From Acidobacteriota bacterium (GTDB lineage Bacteria > Acidobacteriota > UBA890 > WLXD01), in assembly GCA_012103255.1 (NCBI GenBank), contig WLXD01000001.1:496001-560000 (forward strand): DNA of 64,000 nucleotides, written 5' to 3'. How positions within the stretch are numbered: position 1 is the stretch's first letter; every line of letters begins with the position of its first letter. Both the position numbers and the translations under genes were made by a program. This document shows positions 18,701 to 27,241 of this stretch, one piece after another. The notes beneath the pieces are model-generated. The model was not told where the DNA came from. It made no database searches and saw only the letters and a program-made list of their open reading frames with translations.

Positions 18701-18935
18701 TGTAGATGTCGCCGAGCAAGTCGAACACGACGGTGCTGCCGTCGGGACTCACGTCGAGCGTCATCCACGTCCCTTCGTCCACACTGAAGCGCACGGTCTC
18801 GTCCCAGCCTGGTGGGCTCGAGACGTCCCACGCCTCTTGCTCCTGCGCAGCCGCTCCCGCGGAAGCGATGCCGCCTGTGATCAGCATGCCGATCAGTGCA
18901 AGGGAAAGAACACGACGCAGACGGTGGACGGGCAT
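15732..18935 (-). CDS. Exported TolB-propeller/amidohydrolase fusion protein
   Basis: A 1067-residue exported protein. After a signal peptide (LSLALIGMLITGGIASAGAA), residues about 35-690 form WD40/TolB-like PD40 propeller blades with repeated SPDG motifs (DVSPDGSTVVF, RFSPDGQWIAFTS, NWSPDGQYLIG, VSPDGTKVLY). Residues about 700-1067 are a metal-dependent amidohydrolase (imidazolonepropionase/prolidase-like). It has the HxH metal motif in GFVDVHHHGG, a later His in GIEHSVP and a C-terminal GSLEVGKLADLIVLD that completes the typical small beta domain. It probably hydrolyses a peptide or cyclic amide outside the cytoplasm. The start at 18935 has GGAG seven bases upstream and begins the signal peptide. 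It stands 85 bases downstream of the ADOP2 stop side, on the same strand. Confidence 0.88.
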   Translation of the reverse strand: MPVHRLRRVLSLALIGMLITGGIASAGAAAQEQEAWDVSSPPGWDETVRFSVDEGTWMTLDVSPDGSTVVFDLLGDIYTMPIAGGQATRILGGIAWEMQPRFSPDGQWIAFTSDRSGGDNIWIARTDGTDAQQVSNESFRLLNSPNWSPDGQYLIGRKHFTSTRSLGAGEIWMYHRDGGAGVQVTERPNQQQDVGEPIFSPDGRYVYFSQDTTPGPFFQYNKDPNPGIYTIRRVDLDSGELENYIGGAGGAVRPTPSPDGKTIAFVKRVRLDSILYLHDVESGREWPLYAGLDHDMQETWAIHGVYPAFTWTPDGDSIVVWADGGIQRVDASTGDAVTIPFSADVELTKAPALRFTQEVAPDEFDAKMLRWASVSPDGTKVLYGAAGGVWVRDLPEGAPRLLTAEDEFAYYPSWHSDSSHFVYIGWDDTDLASVRISDVNGADPYVLATGTGHFVEPVFTPDGSSVVYRRSGGGGLVSPLWSRDRGLYVIGIEDDAPRLISESGQRPHFGPADDRVYVFDFESGNRVLASIGLDGKDRRVHVTSDNATDLAVSPDGQWVAYAERFNAYIVAMPRAGRAIHVGPGNAPVPVKRVSRDAGNYLNWSSDSDSVYWTLGPELFTRSLSDAFAFIDGAPDELPEPVTTGMHIGPTLSTDAPDGTVAFVGARIVTMDGDTVIEDGTLVVEGNRIAAVGARGDVAVPGGAHVVDAAGDTIVPGFVDVHHHGGSSSNGMAPQQNWQHLATLAFGVTTTHDPSHDTASIFTAAEMARAGRIVAPRLYSTGTILYGAQGDFRAEIDSYEDALSHLRRMKAVGAFSVKSYNQPRRDQRQQVIAAARELEMMVVPEGGALYQHNMSMVVDGHTGIEHSVPLAKLYDDSLELWAGSGTYYTPTLVVSYGGLSGENYWYQHTNVWEHERLLEFVPQDLIDARSRRRLMAPDGDFNHVGIAEGARDLVRRGGTVQIGAHGQLQGLAPHWEIWMLVQGGMTSLEALRSATLSGAEYLGLQSDIGSLEVGKLADLIVLDDNPLDDIRATDSTRLVMVNGRLYDAVTMNEVGNHPAARQPLHWDR

Positions 18936-19020
18936 GGCTCGCTCCGGATCAAGTGGAGAATTCAGCCGCCAGTGTATGCAGTCCGACCGCTCCGTCGTAG
19001 GAGGTCCCGCCGGTCGGTGC

Positions 19021-21759
19021 TCAATCGGTGCGCAGGGCGGCCACCGGGTCGAGTCGGGACGCGCGGCGCGCCGGCACGTAGCAAGCCGCTCCAGCAACCA
19101 GCAACGTCAACAGGGCGACGCCCACAAAGGTCGGTGGGTCTGTGGGCTCCACTTGATAGAGCATCGCGGCCACCGTCCGTGACAACCAGAGTGCCCCTCC
19201 CAGTCCGAGGGTCACTCCCACGGCAGCGAGGCGCATCCCGTCGACAACAACCTGCCGGCGGACGGCAGATCCTTCCGCTCCGAGCGCCATACGGATGCCG
19301 ATGGAATGAGTCTGTCGATTCACGGTCAGCGCCATAACGGCGTAGATGCCGAGCATCGATAGCGCGCAGGCCACCAGTGCGAAGCCGCCGACGAGCAGCA
19401 CGCGGAAGCGTGGCTCAGCCACTGAAGCCTGGACGCCTTCCTCAAGCGACCGCACGGCCGACATCGGCACCATCGGATCGATGTCCGCAGCGGCCGCACG
19501 AATATCCTCGGCGAGATTGGGGTTGTTTCCTTCGGTTGCCAACACGACCGTCATTGACGGCCACGACATCTGCGCATGGGGCCGATAGAACTCGGCGATC
19601 GGCTCCTGATCGAGGCCACGGCGACGGACGTTGCCGGCCACACCGACCACTGTCATGTAGTCGCGAGGGAAGAACTCCCGCTCGAATGAATCCATAGAGC
19701 CGGACATACCGCGCGCCCAGCGGAAGCGCTTGCCCAGCGCGTCCTCACCAGGCCACATCTCCTCGGCCAGAACTTCATTCACGATGACCACGTGCGGGGT
19801 GGCGAGAGTGTCCTCCTCAGTGAACCCCCGGCCCCGCAGGAGCGACACGCCGCTGATCTCGAAATAGTTGGGGCTGACGATGACGTTGCCGGCCCAGAGG
19901 TTGTCGTCCTCCGGCATGGTCTCGTGCTGGATTGACTGGCGAAAGTTGCTGGTGCCCATGATCGGCGAGTAGGTCATCGCAGTTCCGGCGACCCCGGGTA
20001 CGGCATCGAGCCGCGGCAGCAGTCCGGCATAGAACCCGCGGATGGCGTCGGTGTTGTCCCCTTCGAGCGTGGGCGAGAAGGTCGCTAGCACAACCCCGGC
20101 CGATCGAGCCCCGGGATCCACCTGCAGCAGGCGCGAGTAGCTGTTGGCAAAAAGACCAGCGCCTGCGAGAAGAACTACCGCGATCGCGATCTGCCCAACC
20201 ACGAGCATACGCTGGGCGTTCGTGCTCGCCGCGGCCACGCTGCGGCTGCTCTCTCGCAGCACGTCCGAACGGTCGCGACCCGTTGCCCGGAGCGCTGGAG
20301 CTACGCCGAACGCCAGCGCGGCAAGCGTCGCGAGTGCGGCCGCGAAGAGCAGCACGCGGCCGTCGAGACCAGCGGCATCGACGCGCGGAATGCTTGTGGG
20401 AACGATCGCCAGGATGCCGCGTTGGAGCGCCATCGCCAGACCGATACCCGCCGCGCATCCCGCGCCGGCGAGCAGCAGGCTCTCGGTGAGCAGTTGCGTC
20501 ACGATGCGGCGGCGGCCCGCGCCCAGCGCAGTGCGCAACGCCATCTCTGCGCCGCGCCCGCTCACTCGGCTGAGCCAGAGCCCGGCCACGTTCGCGCACG
20601 CGATCACGAAGACGAGCGCGACAGCGCCGAGGAAGAGCAGGAGTCCGGTGCGCGACCCGCCCACGGTGGCCTCATGCATCGATTGCACCAGGCCACGCGG
20701 CACCATGTCGTTGACGGGCTCCTCGGCCTGGAGCCGTTCGAACAGAGCGTCGACTTCAGCCTGTGCCGAGGCCACGCTGGCCCCATCGCGGAGCCGCGCT
20801 ACCGAGCCGAAGAAGGTAAGTCCACGTTGGTCCGGGTTCAGGTCGAGGCGGCGGATCAGCGCCGCGTCCCGGAAGGTTGTCCAGAACTCCACACCGGCCT
20901 CAGGGAAGTCGAGGTCGTTCCGGACGACGCCGACCACCGTGTGCGACACGTTCTCGATCGACATGACGTCGCCGATGGCGTCGGGTGACGCGGCGAAGTG
21001 CTCGCGCCACAGACGCTCGGTGATCATGACCACCGGTGCCGCGCCGGGCAGATCCTCGTCGGGGGCGAATCCGCGACCGAGAATCGGCTCGATGCCCAGC
21101 ACGTCAGTGAACTGGTGCCCCACACTCGCGCCGTTCATCACTTCGGCGTATTCGGACCACTGGATGTCGGTGCCGTAGGAAACGGCCGGAGCTGTGCTGG
21201 CAAACACCTGGAGCTCAGCCAAGCCTTCCACTTCCGGCAGAGCCAGACCGTCGAGCTGATCGCCATCAGCTCGCCCGAGCAGAACGAGTTCGTCTGGCTG
21301 CGTGTAGGGGAGAGGGCGGTAGAGGACGGTGTCGACGATGCTGAAGACGGCCGTGGTGGCGCCGATTCCGACCGCGAGTGTGATGACAGCCACGGAGGTG
21401 AACAAGGGCTGCCGGAGCAGCGAGCGGCGGGCGAAGCGAACATCCTGGAGGAACAAGTCGAGAGCTCCGGGGAAGGAGAGTCGTTCGAGAGGTGCGGGGG
21501 ACAGGCCGCCGTCGAGAAGTTCGAGGCCGAGGGCCTGGGCGCGTCGCGGGTCCCGTCGGAGACGCAGCCCGTTACCCATCGCGTCGCGGGCAACATCGAA
21601 CCAGTAGCGTAGCGCGCCGATACCCGGTGTGCCGTACCGGGTCTCCAGGCGCTGCGTCGTCCAGAAGGCGAGAATCTGCTCGCCGACCTGGCGCCGGAAA
21701 TCGCGCGGGTAGAGTCGCAGCAACACGCGGTGCAGCAACGAAGGGGCGCCGTGACCCAT
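19021..21759 (-). CDS. ADOP-family ABC transporter permease 2
   Basis: A 912-residue duplicated MacB/FtsX permease. The N-terminal soluble part (1-110) begins HRVLLRLYPRDFRRQVG, a typical ADOP lead-in. The first transmembrane and periplasmic unit starts at about 125 (FTSVAVITLAVGIGATTAVF, then IVDTVLYRPLPY). FtsX helices lie near 370-500 (LLLFLGAVALVFVIACANVA), followed by a second periplasmic domain and a second FtsX bundle ending LDPVAALRTD. The start follows the PadR2 stop directly (TAGATG), so translation is coupled. No ATPase gene is adjacent, as is usual for this group. Substrate unknown. Confidence 0.88.
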   Translation of the reverse strand: MGHGAPSLLHRVLLRLYPRDFRRQVGEQILAFWTTQRLETRYGTPGIGALRYWFDVARDAMGNGLRLRRDPRRAQALGLELLDGGLSPAPLERLSFPGALDLFLQDVRFARRSLLRQPLFTSVAVITLAVGIGATTAVFSIVDTVLYRPLPYTQPDELVLLGRADGDQLDGLALPEVEGLAELQVFASTAPAVSYGTDIQWSEYAEVMNGASVGHQFTDVLGIEPILGRGFAPDEDLPGAAPVVMITERLWREHFAASPDAIGDVMSIENVSHTVVGVVRNDLDFPEAGVEFWTTFRDAALIRRLDLNPDQRGLTFFGSVARLRDGASVASAQAEVDALFERLQAEEPVNDMVPRGLVQSMHEATVGGSRTGLLLFLGAVALVFVIACANVAGLWLSRVSGRGAEMALRTALGAGRRRIVTQLLTESLLLAGAGCAAGIGLAMALQRGILAIVPTSIPRVDAAGLDGRVLLFAAALATLAALAFGVAPALRATGRDRSDVLRESSRSVAAASTNAQRMLVVGQIAIAVVLLAGAGLFANSYSRLLQVDPGARSAGVVLATFSPTLEGDNTDAIRGFYAGLLPRLDAVPGVAGTAMTYSPIMGTSNFRQSIQHETMPEDDNLWAGNVIVSPNYFEISGVSLLRGRGFTEEDTLATPHVVIVNEVLAEEMWPGEDALGKRFRWARGMSGSMDSFEREFFPRDYMTVVGVAGNVRRRGLDQEPIAEFYRPHAQMSWPSMTVVLATEGNNPNLAEDIRAAAADIDPMVPMSAVRSLEEGVQASVAEPRFRVLLVGGFALVACALSMLGIYAVMALTVNRQTHSIGIRMALGAEGSAVRRQVVVDGMRLAAVGVTLGLGGALWLSRTVAAMLYQVEPTDPPTFVGVALLTLLVAGAACYVPARRASRLDPVAALRTD

Positions 21760-22098
21760 CTATCGCTCCGCCGGAATCCGCGCCCGGGCGAAGGCGACAT
21801 CCTGCTCGAGTCGCGCCAATTCGGTGCGCAGTTCCGTAGCTCCCAGCTCCGTGATGCTGTAGAAGCGCACGCGGCCGGAGCCATCGAAGTCGTCAGGCGC
21901 CGGCGCGTCTTCCACCATGCCCTGGCGGGCCAGCCGCTGCATCGCCTCGTAGAGCGTCCCGGCGGCCAGCCGGATGCGGCCCTCGGTACGTTCCTCGACG
22001 ACGTGTTTGATGCCGTAGCCGTGTGCCGGCCCATCCATCAGGGCCAGGAGGATATGGAAACTGGTGGCCGGAAGCGGCAGCACGGTACGCGGTGACAT
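21760..22098 (-). CDS. PadR-family transcriptional regulator 2
   Basis: A 112-residue PadR winged helix: SFHILLALMDGPAHGYGI, then the recognition helix LAAGTLYEAMQRLARQGMVE, a DGSGRVRFYSITELG wing, and a C-terminal dimerisation helix (TELARLEQDVAFAR). It differs clearly in sequence from the two other PadR proteins in this window, so ligand and operator should differ as well. It is joined to ADOP2 without a gap. An inverted repeat at 22136-22154 lies in its promoter region. Confidence 0.88.
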   Translation of the reverse strand: MSPRTVLPLPATSFHILLALMDGPAHGYGIKHVVEERTEGRIRLAAGTLYEAMQRLARQGMVEDAPAPDDFDGSGRVRFYSITELGATELRTELARLEQDVAFARARIPAER

Positions 22099-22123
22099 GC
22101 AGGGCTCCGTCGTGGGGCGCTAG

Positions 22124-22154
22124 TATCGGAAAACGATTATCGGAAACCGATAAT
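22124..22154. promoter_or_regulatory. Operator upstream of padR2-ADOP2
   Basis: ATTATCGG AAA CCGATAAT (22136-22154) is a perfect 8-3-8 palindrome. A further half-site copy TATCGGAAAA begins at 22124, 14 bases from the TATCGGAAA at 22138. The site lies 26-56 bases upstream of the PadR2 start, and AT-rich hexamers in it could be promoter elements. PadR2 binding is inferred from position. Confidence 0.65.
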
Positions 22155-22192
22155 ACATCATGCAATCAGACATGTCTTGGCGCTCGTGGGAA

Positions 22193-24825
22193 TCAGTCGG
22201 CGCGGAGCGCGTCTACCGGGTCCAGCGACACGGCGCGGCGGGCAGGCAACCAGGCTGCGATCGCGCTGACAACGATCAGGGTGACGGCGACCGCGACGAA
22301 GGTCCAGGGGTCGCGCCCCGTGAATTCGTCGAACTGTGACTCGAGGGCTCGCGACGCCCATATCGCGAGCAGCACACCAGCAGTCGCCCCGATCGCTGCG
22401 ACACGCATTGCCTGGCCAATGACCATCGCAAGAATCTGGACCCGGTTGGCGCCGAGCGCGGCGCGCACGGCGATTTCCCGCGTGCGCCCCGCGACCGCGA
22501 ACGACACCAGCCCGTGCACGCCGATGGCAGCGAGTATCAGCGCGACCCCCGCAAAGCCGCTCAGCAGGGTCGCGACCAGTCGGTCGCGCGCGACGATCTC
22601 GCCGAGGTGGTGGCTCATCGGTGCGATCTCGGCGGCCAGGCCCCGATCGATCGCCGCGATACGTTCGCGCAGGCCAGCCGCAACCGGGCCAGCATCGGCG
22701 TTGCCAACGCGGACGTTGACGATCATCCGACGGCTCCGGAGGGGTGCCTGCGAGGCCGCGACGTACATGGCCGGGCGTTCTTCCACACCGCGGCCGACGT
22801 CCAGGTCGGGCACGACGCCAACCACCGTGATCCAGTCTTCTCGCATGGGCTCCATGCTGACCGCCCGCACTTCGCGCCCGAGCGGGTCCTGGCCTGGCCA
22901 ATAGGTGTCCGCGAAGCGTTGATTGATCACCGCAACGCGCGCCGTCCCCGCGGCGTCGCGGTCGTTCAGTTCGCGCCCCACCAGTACCCCGACGCCAAGC
23001 GTCTCGAAGTAGCCATCGCTCACTACCCGGTAAGTGGCTCCAACGTCTTGAACCTCTGGCTGGTCTGCGAGCGAGATCCAACCGGCCCCGTTCGGCCCGA
23101 GTCCCGGCACATCGCTACCAAGCGCGGCATCGGCGACGCCGGGAAGCGCCCGCACCTCGCGCAGGATCTCGTCCCAAACGGCCATTCGGGCGGTAGCGTC
23201 ACGGTACGCGGGCCCCACGAGTTCCAGCTCCGCAACGACGAACTGATCAGGTTCGAATCCCAGGTCCCGATTGTTGAACTCCAGGAAGCTGCGCGTGAGC
23301 AGGCCGCCACCGATGAGTAGTAACACCGTTAGGGCGAGCTCGGCCGAGACCAGAACGCTCGCCGCGCTCACGCGTGACCCGGCACTCGCTCCGCGCACGT
23401 TGCCCATCGCCGCTCCCGGGTCTGCCCGAGCGACTCGCCAGGCGGGGACCGCGCCCGCGAGAAGACCTGCGGCGGTCGAGAGCAGCAGTGCGAACAGCGC
23501 GACGCGATAGTCGACGTTGATGAGATCTGCGCGCGGCAGCGGCAGTCCGCTTGCGGCAATCCAACGGGCAGCAGCCATCGTGCCGACCAGTCCTACTGTG
23601 CCGCCGAGCAACGCGAGGATCAGATGCTCAACCAGCTGGTGTTGCCAGAGTCGCCACCGCGTGGAGACGAGAGCGAGGCGTACCGCCGCCGTGTCGAGAC
23701 GCGCTAGGGTCCGCGCGTATGCGTGCCCGGCCAGATTGGCGCAGGCGACGAGCAACACCGCGACGACGGCACCCATGAGGAGCCAGACAGTGTCATTCGA
23801 CGCGCCGACCACGGCCTCCTTCAAAGGCACGACGCCCACACCCCACGAGTAGACCGCCTCGGGCTCTGACGTGCGAATGTTCTCTGCGATCCGATCGAGA
23901 TCCTCGCGGGCGCCCACCGCGGTAACACCGTCTTGGAGGCGGGCGACAACCTGCCAGTTGATGTTGTTGCGGCCCCGGCCCGGCTGGCGTCGATACGAGG
24001 CTGGTTCCCAGAGCTCGACCCGGTCGGGGAACAGCGATGCATCGGCAACTACGCCCACGACGGTCCGGGGGCTCCCGTCTACCAGCAGCTCGCCGAGTGC
24101 CGGATCAGCGCCCATGGTCCGTCGCCAGAGCGCCTCGCTCACCACAACGACTGGTTCGCGATCCAGTGCCTCCGCTGCCGTGAAACCGCGGCCAGCAACA
24201 AAGGTCGGCTGCAGTGTCTCGAACCAGGCGCCGCCGACCTGCGCGGAGCTCACCCGGGCTGCTTCGGATTGCGTTGTGGCGACGCTGGCCCGGTCATTGA
24301 AGCTGTAGAGCGCGCTCGAACGGAGCGAGCGGTTGCCCGCGTCCCAGTCCATCCAGTTGGTCGAGGAAACCCAGGGGAACTCGTCGCCGTCCTCGTCTAC
24401 CGAGACCAGACGATCCGGCGAAGGGAAGGGAAGCTCGCGCAGGAGTGTCGCGTCCAAGATTGCGAACATGACGGTGGTGAGGCCGACACCGAGCGCAAAC
24501 GTGGCGACGGAGATCGCCGTGAAACCGGGGGCCGCTCGAAGTCGGCGCACCGCGGCGATGGCGTCCATCCGTAGCGAATCGAACCACCCCGACAACCGCA
24601 GCCGTTCGTCGCTTCGGAGTGTCGCGGAGTAGAGCGCACGCCGCGCGGCGTCGACGTCGCCAAAGCGACGCTCCGCTTCCTGCCGTGCCTCTGCGGCAGA
24701 CAAGCCGGTCGCTTCCAGGTCGTGTGTGCGGAGTTCGAGGTGGTGCTGTATCTCCTCGTCGACCGCCTCGCGGCGACGCGACGCGCGACGTAGCAGGCGC
24801 CTCAGGGAGTCACGTAGTCCGCCAT
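22193..24825 (-). CDS. ADOP-family ABC transporter permease 3, apparent frameshift near the start
   Basis: Duplicated MacB/FtsX permease. The frame that carries the family sequence runs from 24822 to 22193 and includes the usual ADOP lead-in (DSLRRLLRRASRRREAVDEE, then HHLELRTHDLEATGLSAAEA), two FtsX bundles and the end LDPVDALRAD. That frame has no ATG, GTG or TTG before a TTG at 24703, which would give only 836 residues and lose most of the lead-in. The ATG that directly follows the PadR3 stop (TAGATG at 24823-24828, the same junction as PadR2-ADOP2) is in another frame and ends after MADYVTP. One inserted base near 24815-24821 would join the two and give about 877 residues. It is either a real mutation or a sequence error. 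Confidence 0.8.
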
Positions 24826-25170
24826 CTAGACGACCTCGTCGGCGAGTACAGCGGCCACGGATGCGGCGTATTCGTGCCAGGTGGCGGCCTCGGCTTCAAG
24901 CTGGCGACGGCCGTCGCTCGTGAGCTCGTAGTAGCGGGCGCGCCGGTTGTTTTTCGACGTGCCCCAGCCGGCTTCGATCAGGCCGCGGCCGCGCAACCGT
25001 TGCAGCGCCTGATAGATCGCGCTGTCTTCCACGCCGAGTCGCCCACTCGAGACGCGCTCGAGCCAGAGGGAGATGCCATAGCCATGCATCTTGCCGTTGC
25101 TGAGCGCCTTGAGCACCAGCAGGTCGAGGGTTCCCTTCACGAGTCCGGCCGCGCGTGCGTTTCCAGTCAT
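24826..25170 (-). CDS. PadR-family transcriptional regulator 3
   Basis: A 114-residue PadR winged helix with the classic pattern KGTLDLLVLKALSNGKMHGY (helix 1 and turn), the recognition segment VEDSAIYQALQRLRGRGLIE, and the wing SKNNRRARYYELTSDGRRQL. A short acidic C-terminal helix follows (WHEYAASVAAVLADE). The GGGGAAGGA Shine-Dalgarno lies six bases before the ATG. The TAG stop touches the ATG of ADOP3. A perfect 6-4-6 palindrome at 25190-25205 is its likely operator. Confidence 0.9.
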   Translation of the reverse strand: MTGNARAAGLVKGTLDLLVLKALSNGKMHGYGISLWLERVSSGRLGVEDSAIYQALQRLRGRGLIEAGWGTSKNNRRARYYELTSDGRRQLEAEAATWHEYAASVAAVLADEVV

Positions 25171-25189
25171 TATAGATCCTTCCCCTTAG

Positions 25190-25205
25190 AGTCTTAGTAA
25201 AGACT
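25190..25205. promoter_or_regulatory. Operator upstream of padR3-ADOP3
   Basis: AGTCTT AGTA AAGACT is a perfect inverted repeat, extended by TTAG and TAAC flanks, 20-35 bases upstream of the PadR3 start and just before its Shine-Dalgarno. It differs from the operators of the other two PadR cassettes, which argues for separate control. Assignment by position only. Confidence 0.65.
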
Positions 25206-25258
25206 AACAGAAAGAACCCGAACGGATCAAAGAGAACGCTGGGGCGCTGAACCGGAGC

Positions 25259-26101
25259 CTAGAAGTTGGCGAAGGCGAAGATGCTCGGCCCGCTGAACTT
25301 GTACTCGTACTCGAACTCTGAGATCGCAGCCTCGGCCAGCTTGGCGGCCACGTCGATATCGGCGAGCAGGAAGGCGGCGCCGATGCCGAAATTCTTCGAC
25401 AGGTTGTATTCCACCGCCGCGCGCGCCTCGAGCCAGCTGCCATCGACCGTGTCGTCGATCGCAATCCCCAGATACTGGGCACCGCCTCGCACCAGCCAGC
25501 GATCACTCACCAGCCATTCGATGTCGCCACCAAGCATCGGCAGCGGAGCTGACTTACGAACGTCCTCGGCCGCGCCGGCTGCATCGCCGACCAGGTCCAG
25601 GCCGCTTGTTACGCGAAAGAGGAACAGGCCCAGCGAGAGTCCGAAGTCCACACGTGCGCGCTTGATCAGCGCGTACCGGTAGTCGAACTTGATTACGCGC
25701 GTGTCCCAGTTGCCGGTGATGTTGGCATCGATGGGAAACGTCTCGTCGCCCCAATCGATCTCACCTTGCAGTGTCGTATCAGTTGTCCGCTTCATGTCGA
25801 CCCAACCGAGTCGGATCTTATGGCGCCGGCCGAGCTTGTATGCCGCCTCAGCTCGGAAGTCGGTCGTGCTGTCAGCGAACCCGGTGTCTGTCTCGAGGTC
25901 GAATCCTGGTACGTCCGGCAGGTCGCGTGGCTGCAGTCGCGTGAATGTGTCGTGAGACGCGAAGTAGAAGCCCGCCCGCAAGACGAACTTGTCGCGGATA
26001 CCGTCGTCGCGCGTGTACTTGTCTTGCGCCAGTGCGGCCGGGGCAGCCAGAACACACGCCACTAGAACTGCCAAAACCGTAGCTCGCTTCAACATTTTCA
26101 T
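25259..26101 (-). CDS. Outer-membrane beta-barrel protein
   Basis: A 280-residue exported protein with a signal peptide (AVLVACVLAAPAALAQ) and alternating amphipathic strands ending in a C-terminal Phe (IFAFANF), the usual signal for BAM-mediated insertion. Strand-like blocks include FVLRAGFYFASHD, IRLGWVDMKR, VIKFDYRYALI and FGLSLGLFLFRV. The size suggests a 10-12-stranded barrel of the OmpA/OmpW-like group. I cannot assign a substrate. The ATG overlaps the stop of the upstream HAD lipoprotein gene (ATGA), so the two are co-translated. Confidence 0.78.
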   Translation of the reverse strand: MKMLKRATVLAVLVACVLAAPAALAQDKYTRDDGIRDKFVLRAGFYFASHDTFTRLQPRDLPDVPGFDLETDTGFADSTTDFRAEAAYKLGRRHKIRLGWVDMKRTTDTTLQGEIDWGDETFPIDANITGNWDTRVIKFDYRYALIKRARVDFGLSLGLFLFRVTSGLDLVGDAAGAAEDVRKSAPLPMLGGDIEWLVSDRWLVRGGAQYLGIAIDDTVDGSWLEARAAVEYNLSKNFGIGAAFLLADIDVAAKLAEAAISEFEYEYKFSGPSIFAFANF

Positions 26102-27135
26102 CGTTCTCCGAAGATCGTCGTCCAGTCGTCACGCATGCTCACCACGGTCCACCCACGAGCCGCGGCTTCATCAAGTCCAAGGTCGAACTTCCCGATGGCG
26201 GAATCTCGATCGTACGCCCACTCGCGCTCCGCGTCATCGTGATGCACGTAGATTGCCAGGGCCGGGCCGGTGCCGTCGTCCGCATACTGCAACATCTGCA
26301 AATCGCCGTCGGAGTTCCCTCCGGCGATGATCGGCCGTCGACCGATGATGTTGTTGATCGCTACCGGCTTGCCGGGGCCGTCATCGATGAACTCGATCTC
26401 CGCGAGGCGGTTGATCACAGGTCCCGACTCCGTCACCTCGAACGCCGTCGCCACCCGCGAGCCGATGACCTGCTGGGGCGGGATCCCGTAGGCGTCTTCG
26501 GAGATGACACGAATGAACTCGACGCCGCCGCCCGAAACGATCCAGGTCTCGAAGTCGTGGGCGCGCAGGTATTCGAGCAATTCGACCATCGGCGCGTAGG
26601 TGAGCTGGTTGTATGCGCGGTCGAGACTAGGGTGGCGAGCCGAGGCGATCCAGTTCGCGGCTGTCTCCCGAAACACCGCCGCGGTGGTGCCGCCATGAAC
26701 CTTCACCAACGGAGCCAGCAGGCTGTCAGGGTCGACAGCGCCCGCGCCGGCCAGGCCTTCAGCAAGGAGAGTTCGATAGGGCTCCTGCGCTGCAAGTTCG
26801 GGATCAGCTTCCGCGGCTTCGCGCATCAGGTCGATCGCGAAGATCACCTGGAAGTACATCGGCTGTTCGGCCCAGAGGGTGCCGTCGTTGTCGAAGACCG
26901 CGATCCGTTCGGCGGCGGGAACGAAATCGGAACCCGAAGGGTCGGTGACGGATGCCACGAACGCCTCGATCGAATCTCGGCTCTGTCCGTCGCGCCAGAG
27001 CCCGAGTTCCGGCTGGGGCGCCTCGCCGCTGCCTTCGTCCGCCGGTGACTCGGTTGTGCCGGCACCCGTGCAGGCGGTCGCGCACGCGAGCAGGAGTATC
27101 AGAACAGCGAGTGAACGACTTTGGAACCAGCACAT
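26098..27135 (-). CDS. HAD-superfamily phosphatase, predicted lipoprotein
   Basis: A 345-residue haloacid dehalogenase-type phosphohydrolase. The catalytic DxD motif is IAVFDNDGTLWAEQP (motif I). Motif II is WIVSGGG. The acidic motif III/IV is IAGGNSDGDLQML. These are as in phosphoserine phosphatase-like HAD enzymes with a C1 cap. The N-terminus (SLAVLILLLACATACTGAG) is a lipoprotein signal with a candidate acylated Cys, so it probably acts in the periplasm, anchored to a membrane. The start at 27135 begins that signal; the longer frame to 27228 adds an unrelated leader. It is coupled to the outer-membrane protein gene downstream and divergent from the DUF883 operon. I infer a role in dephosphorylating a nutrient. 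Confidence 0.82.
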   Translation of the reverse strand: MCWFQSRSLAVLILLLACATACTGAGTTESPADEGSGEAPQPELGLWRDGQSRDSIEAFVASVTDPSGSDFVPAAERIAVFDNDGTLWAEQPMYFQVIFAIDLMREAAEADPELAAQEPYRTLLAEGLAGAGAVDPDSLLAPLVKVHGGTTAAVFRETAANWIASARHPSLDRAYNQLTYAPMVELLEYLRAHDFETWIVSGGGVEFIRVISEDAYGIPPQQVIGSRVATAFEVTESGPVINRLAEIEFIDDGPGKPVAINNIIGRRPIIAGGNSDGDLQMLQYADDGTGPALAIYVHHDDAEREWAYDRDSAIGKFDLGLDEAAARGWTVVSMRDDWTTIFGER

Positions 27136-27241
27136 CTTCAAGGAAGCGCTCCCGGGGGTCTCGCGAACGGTGGTCGACAACGGGTTCGCGGTCGATAATA
27201 GAAGTGCGGGCACGCCTAATACAGCCACCGCGGAGGGTTAC

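Noticed and set aside
20144-21178. A 344-codon plus-strand frame opposite ADOP2
   Set aside because: Low-complexity Ser/Arg/Ala/Pro composition and full overlap with an intact permease gene; a shadow frame.
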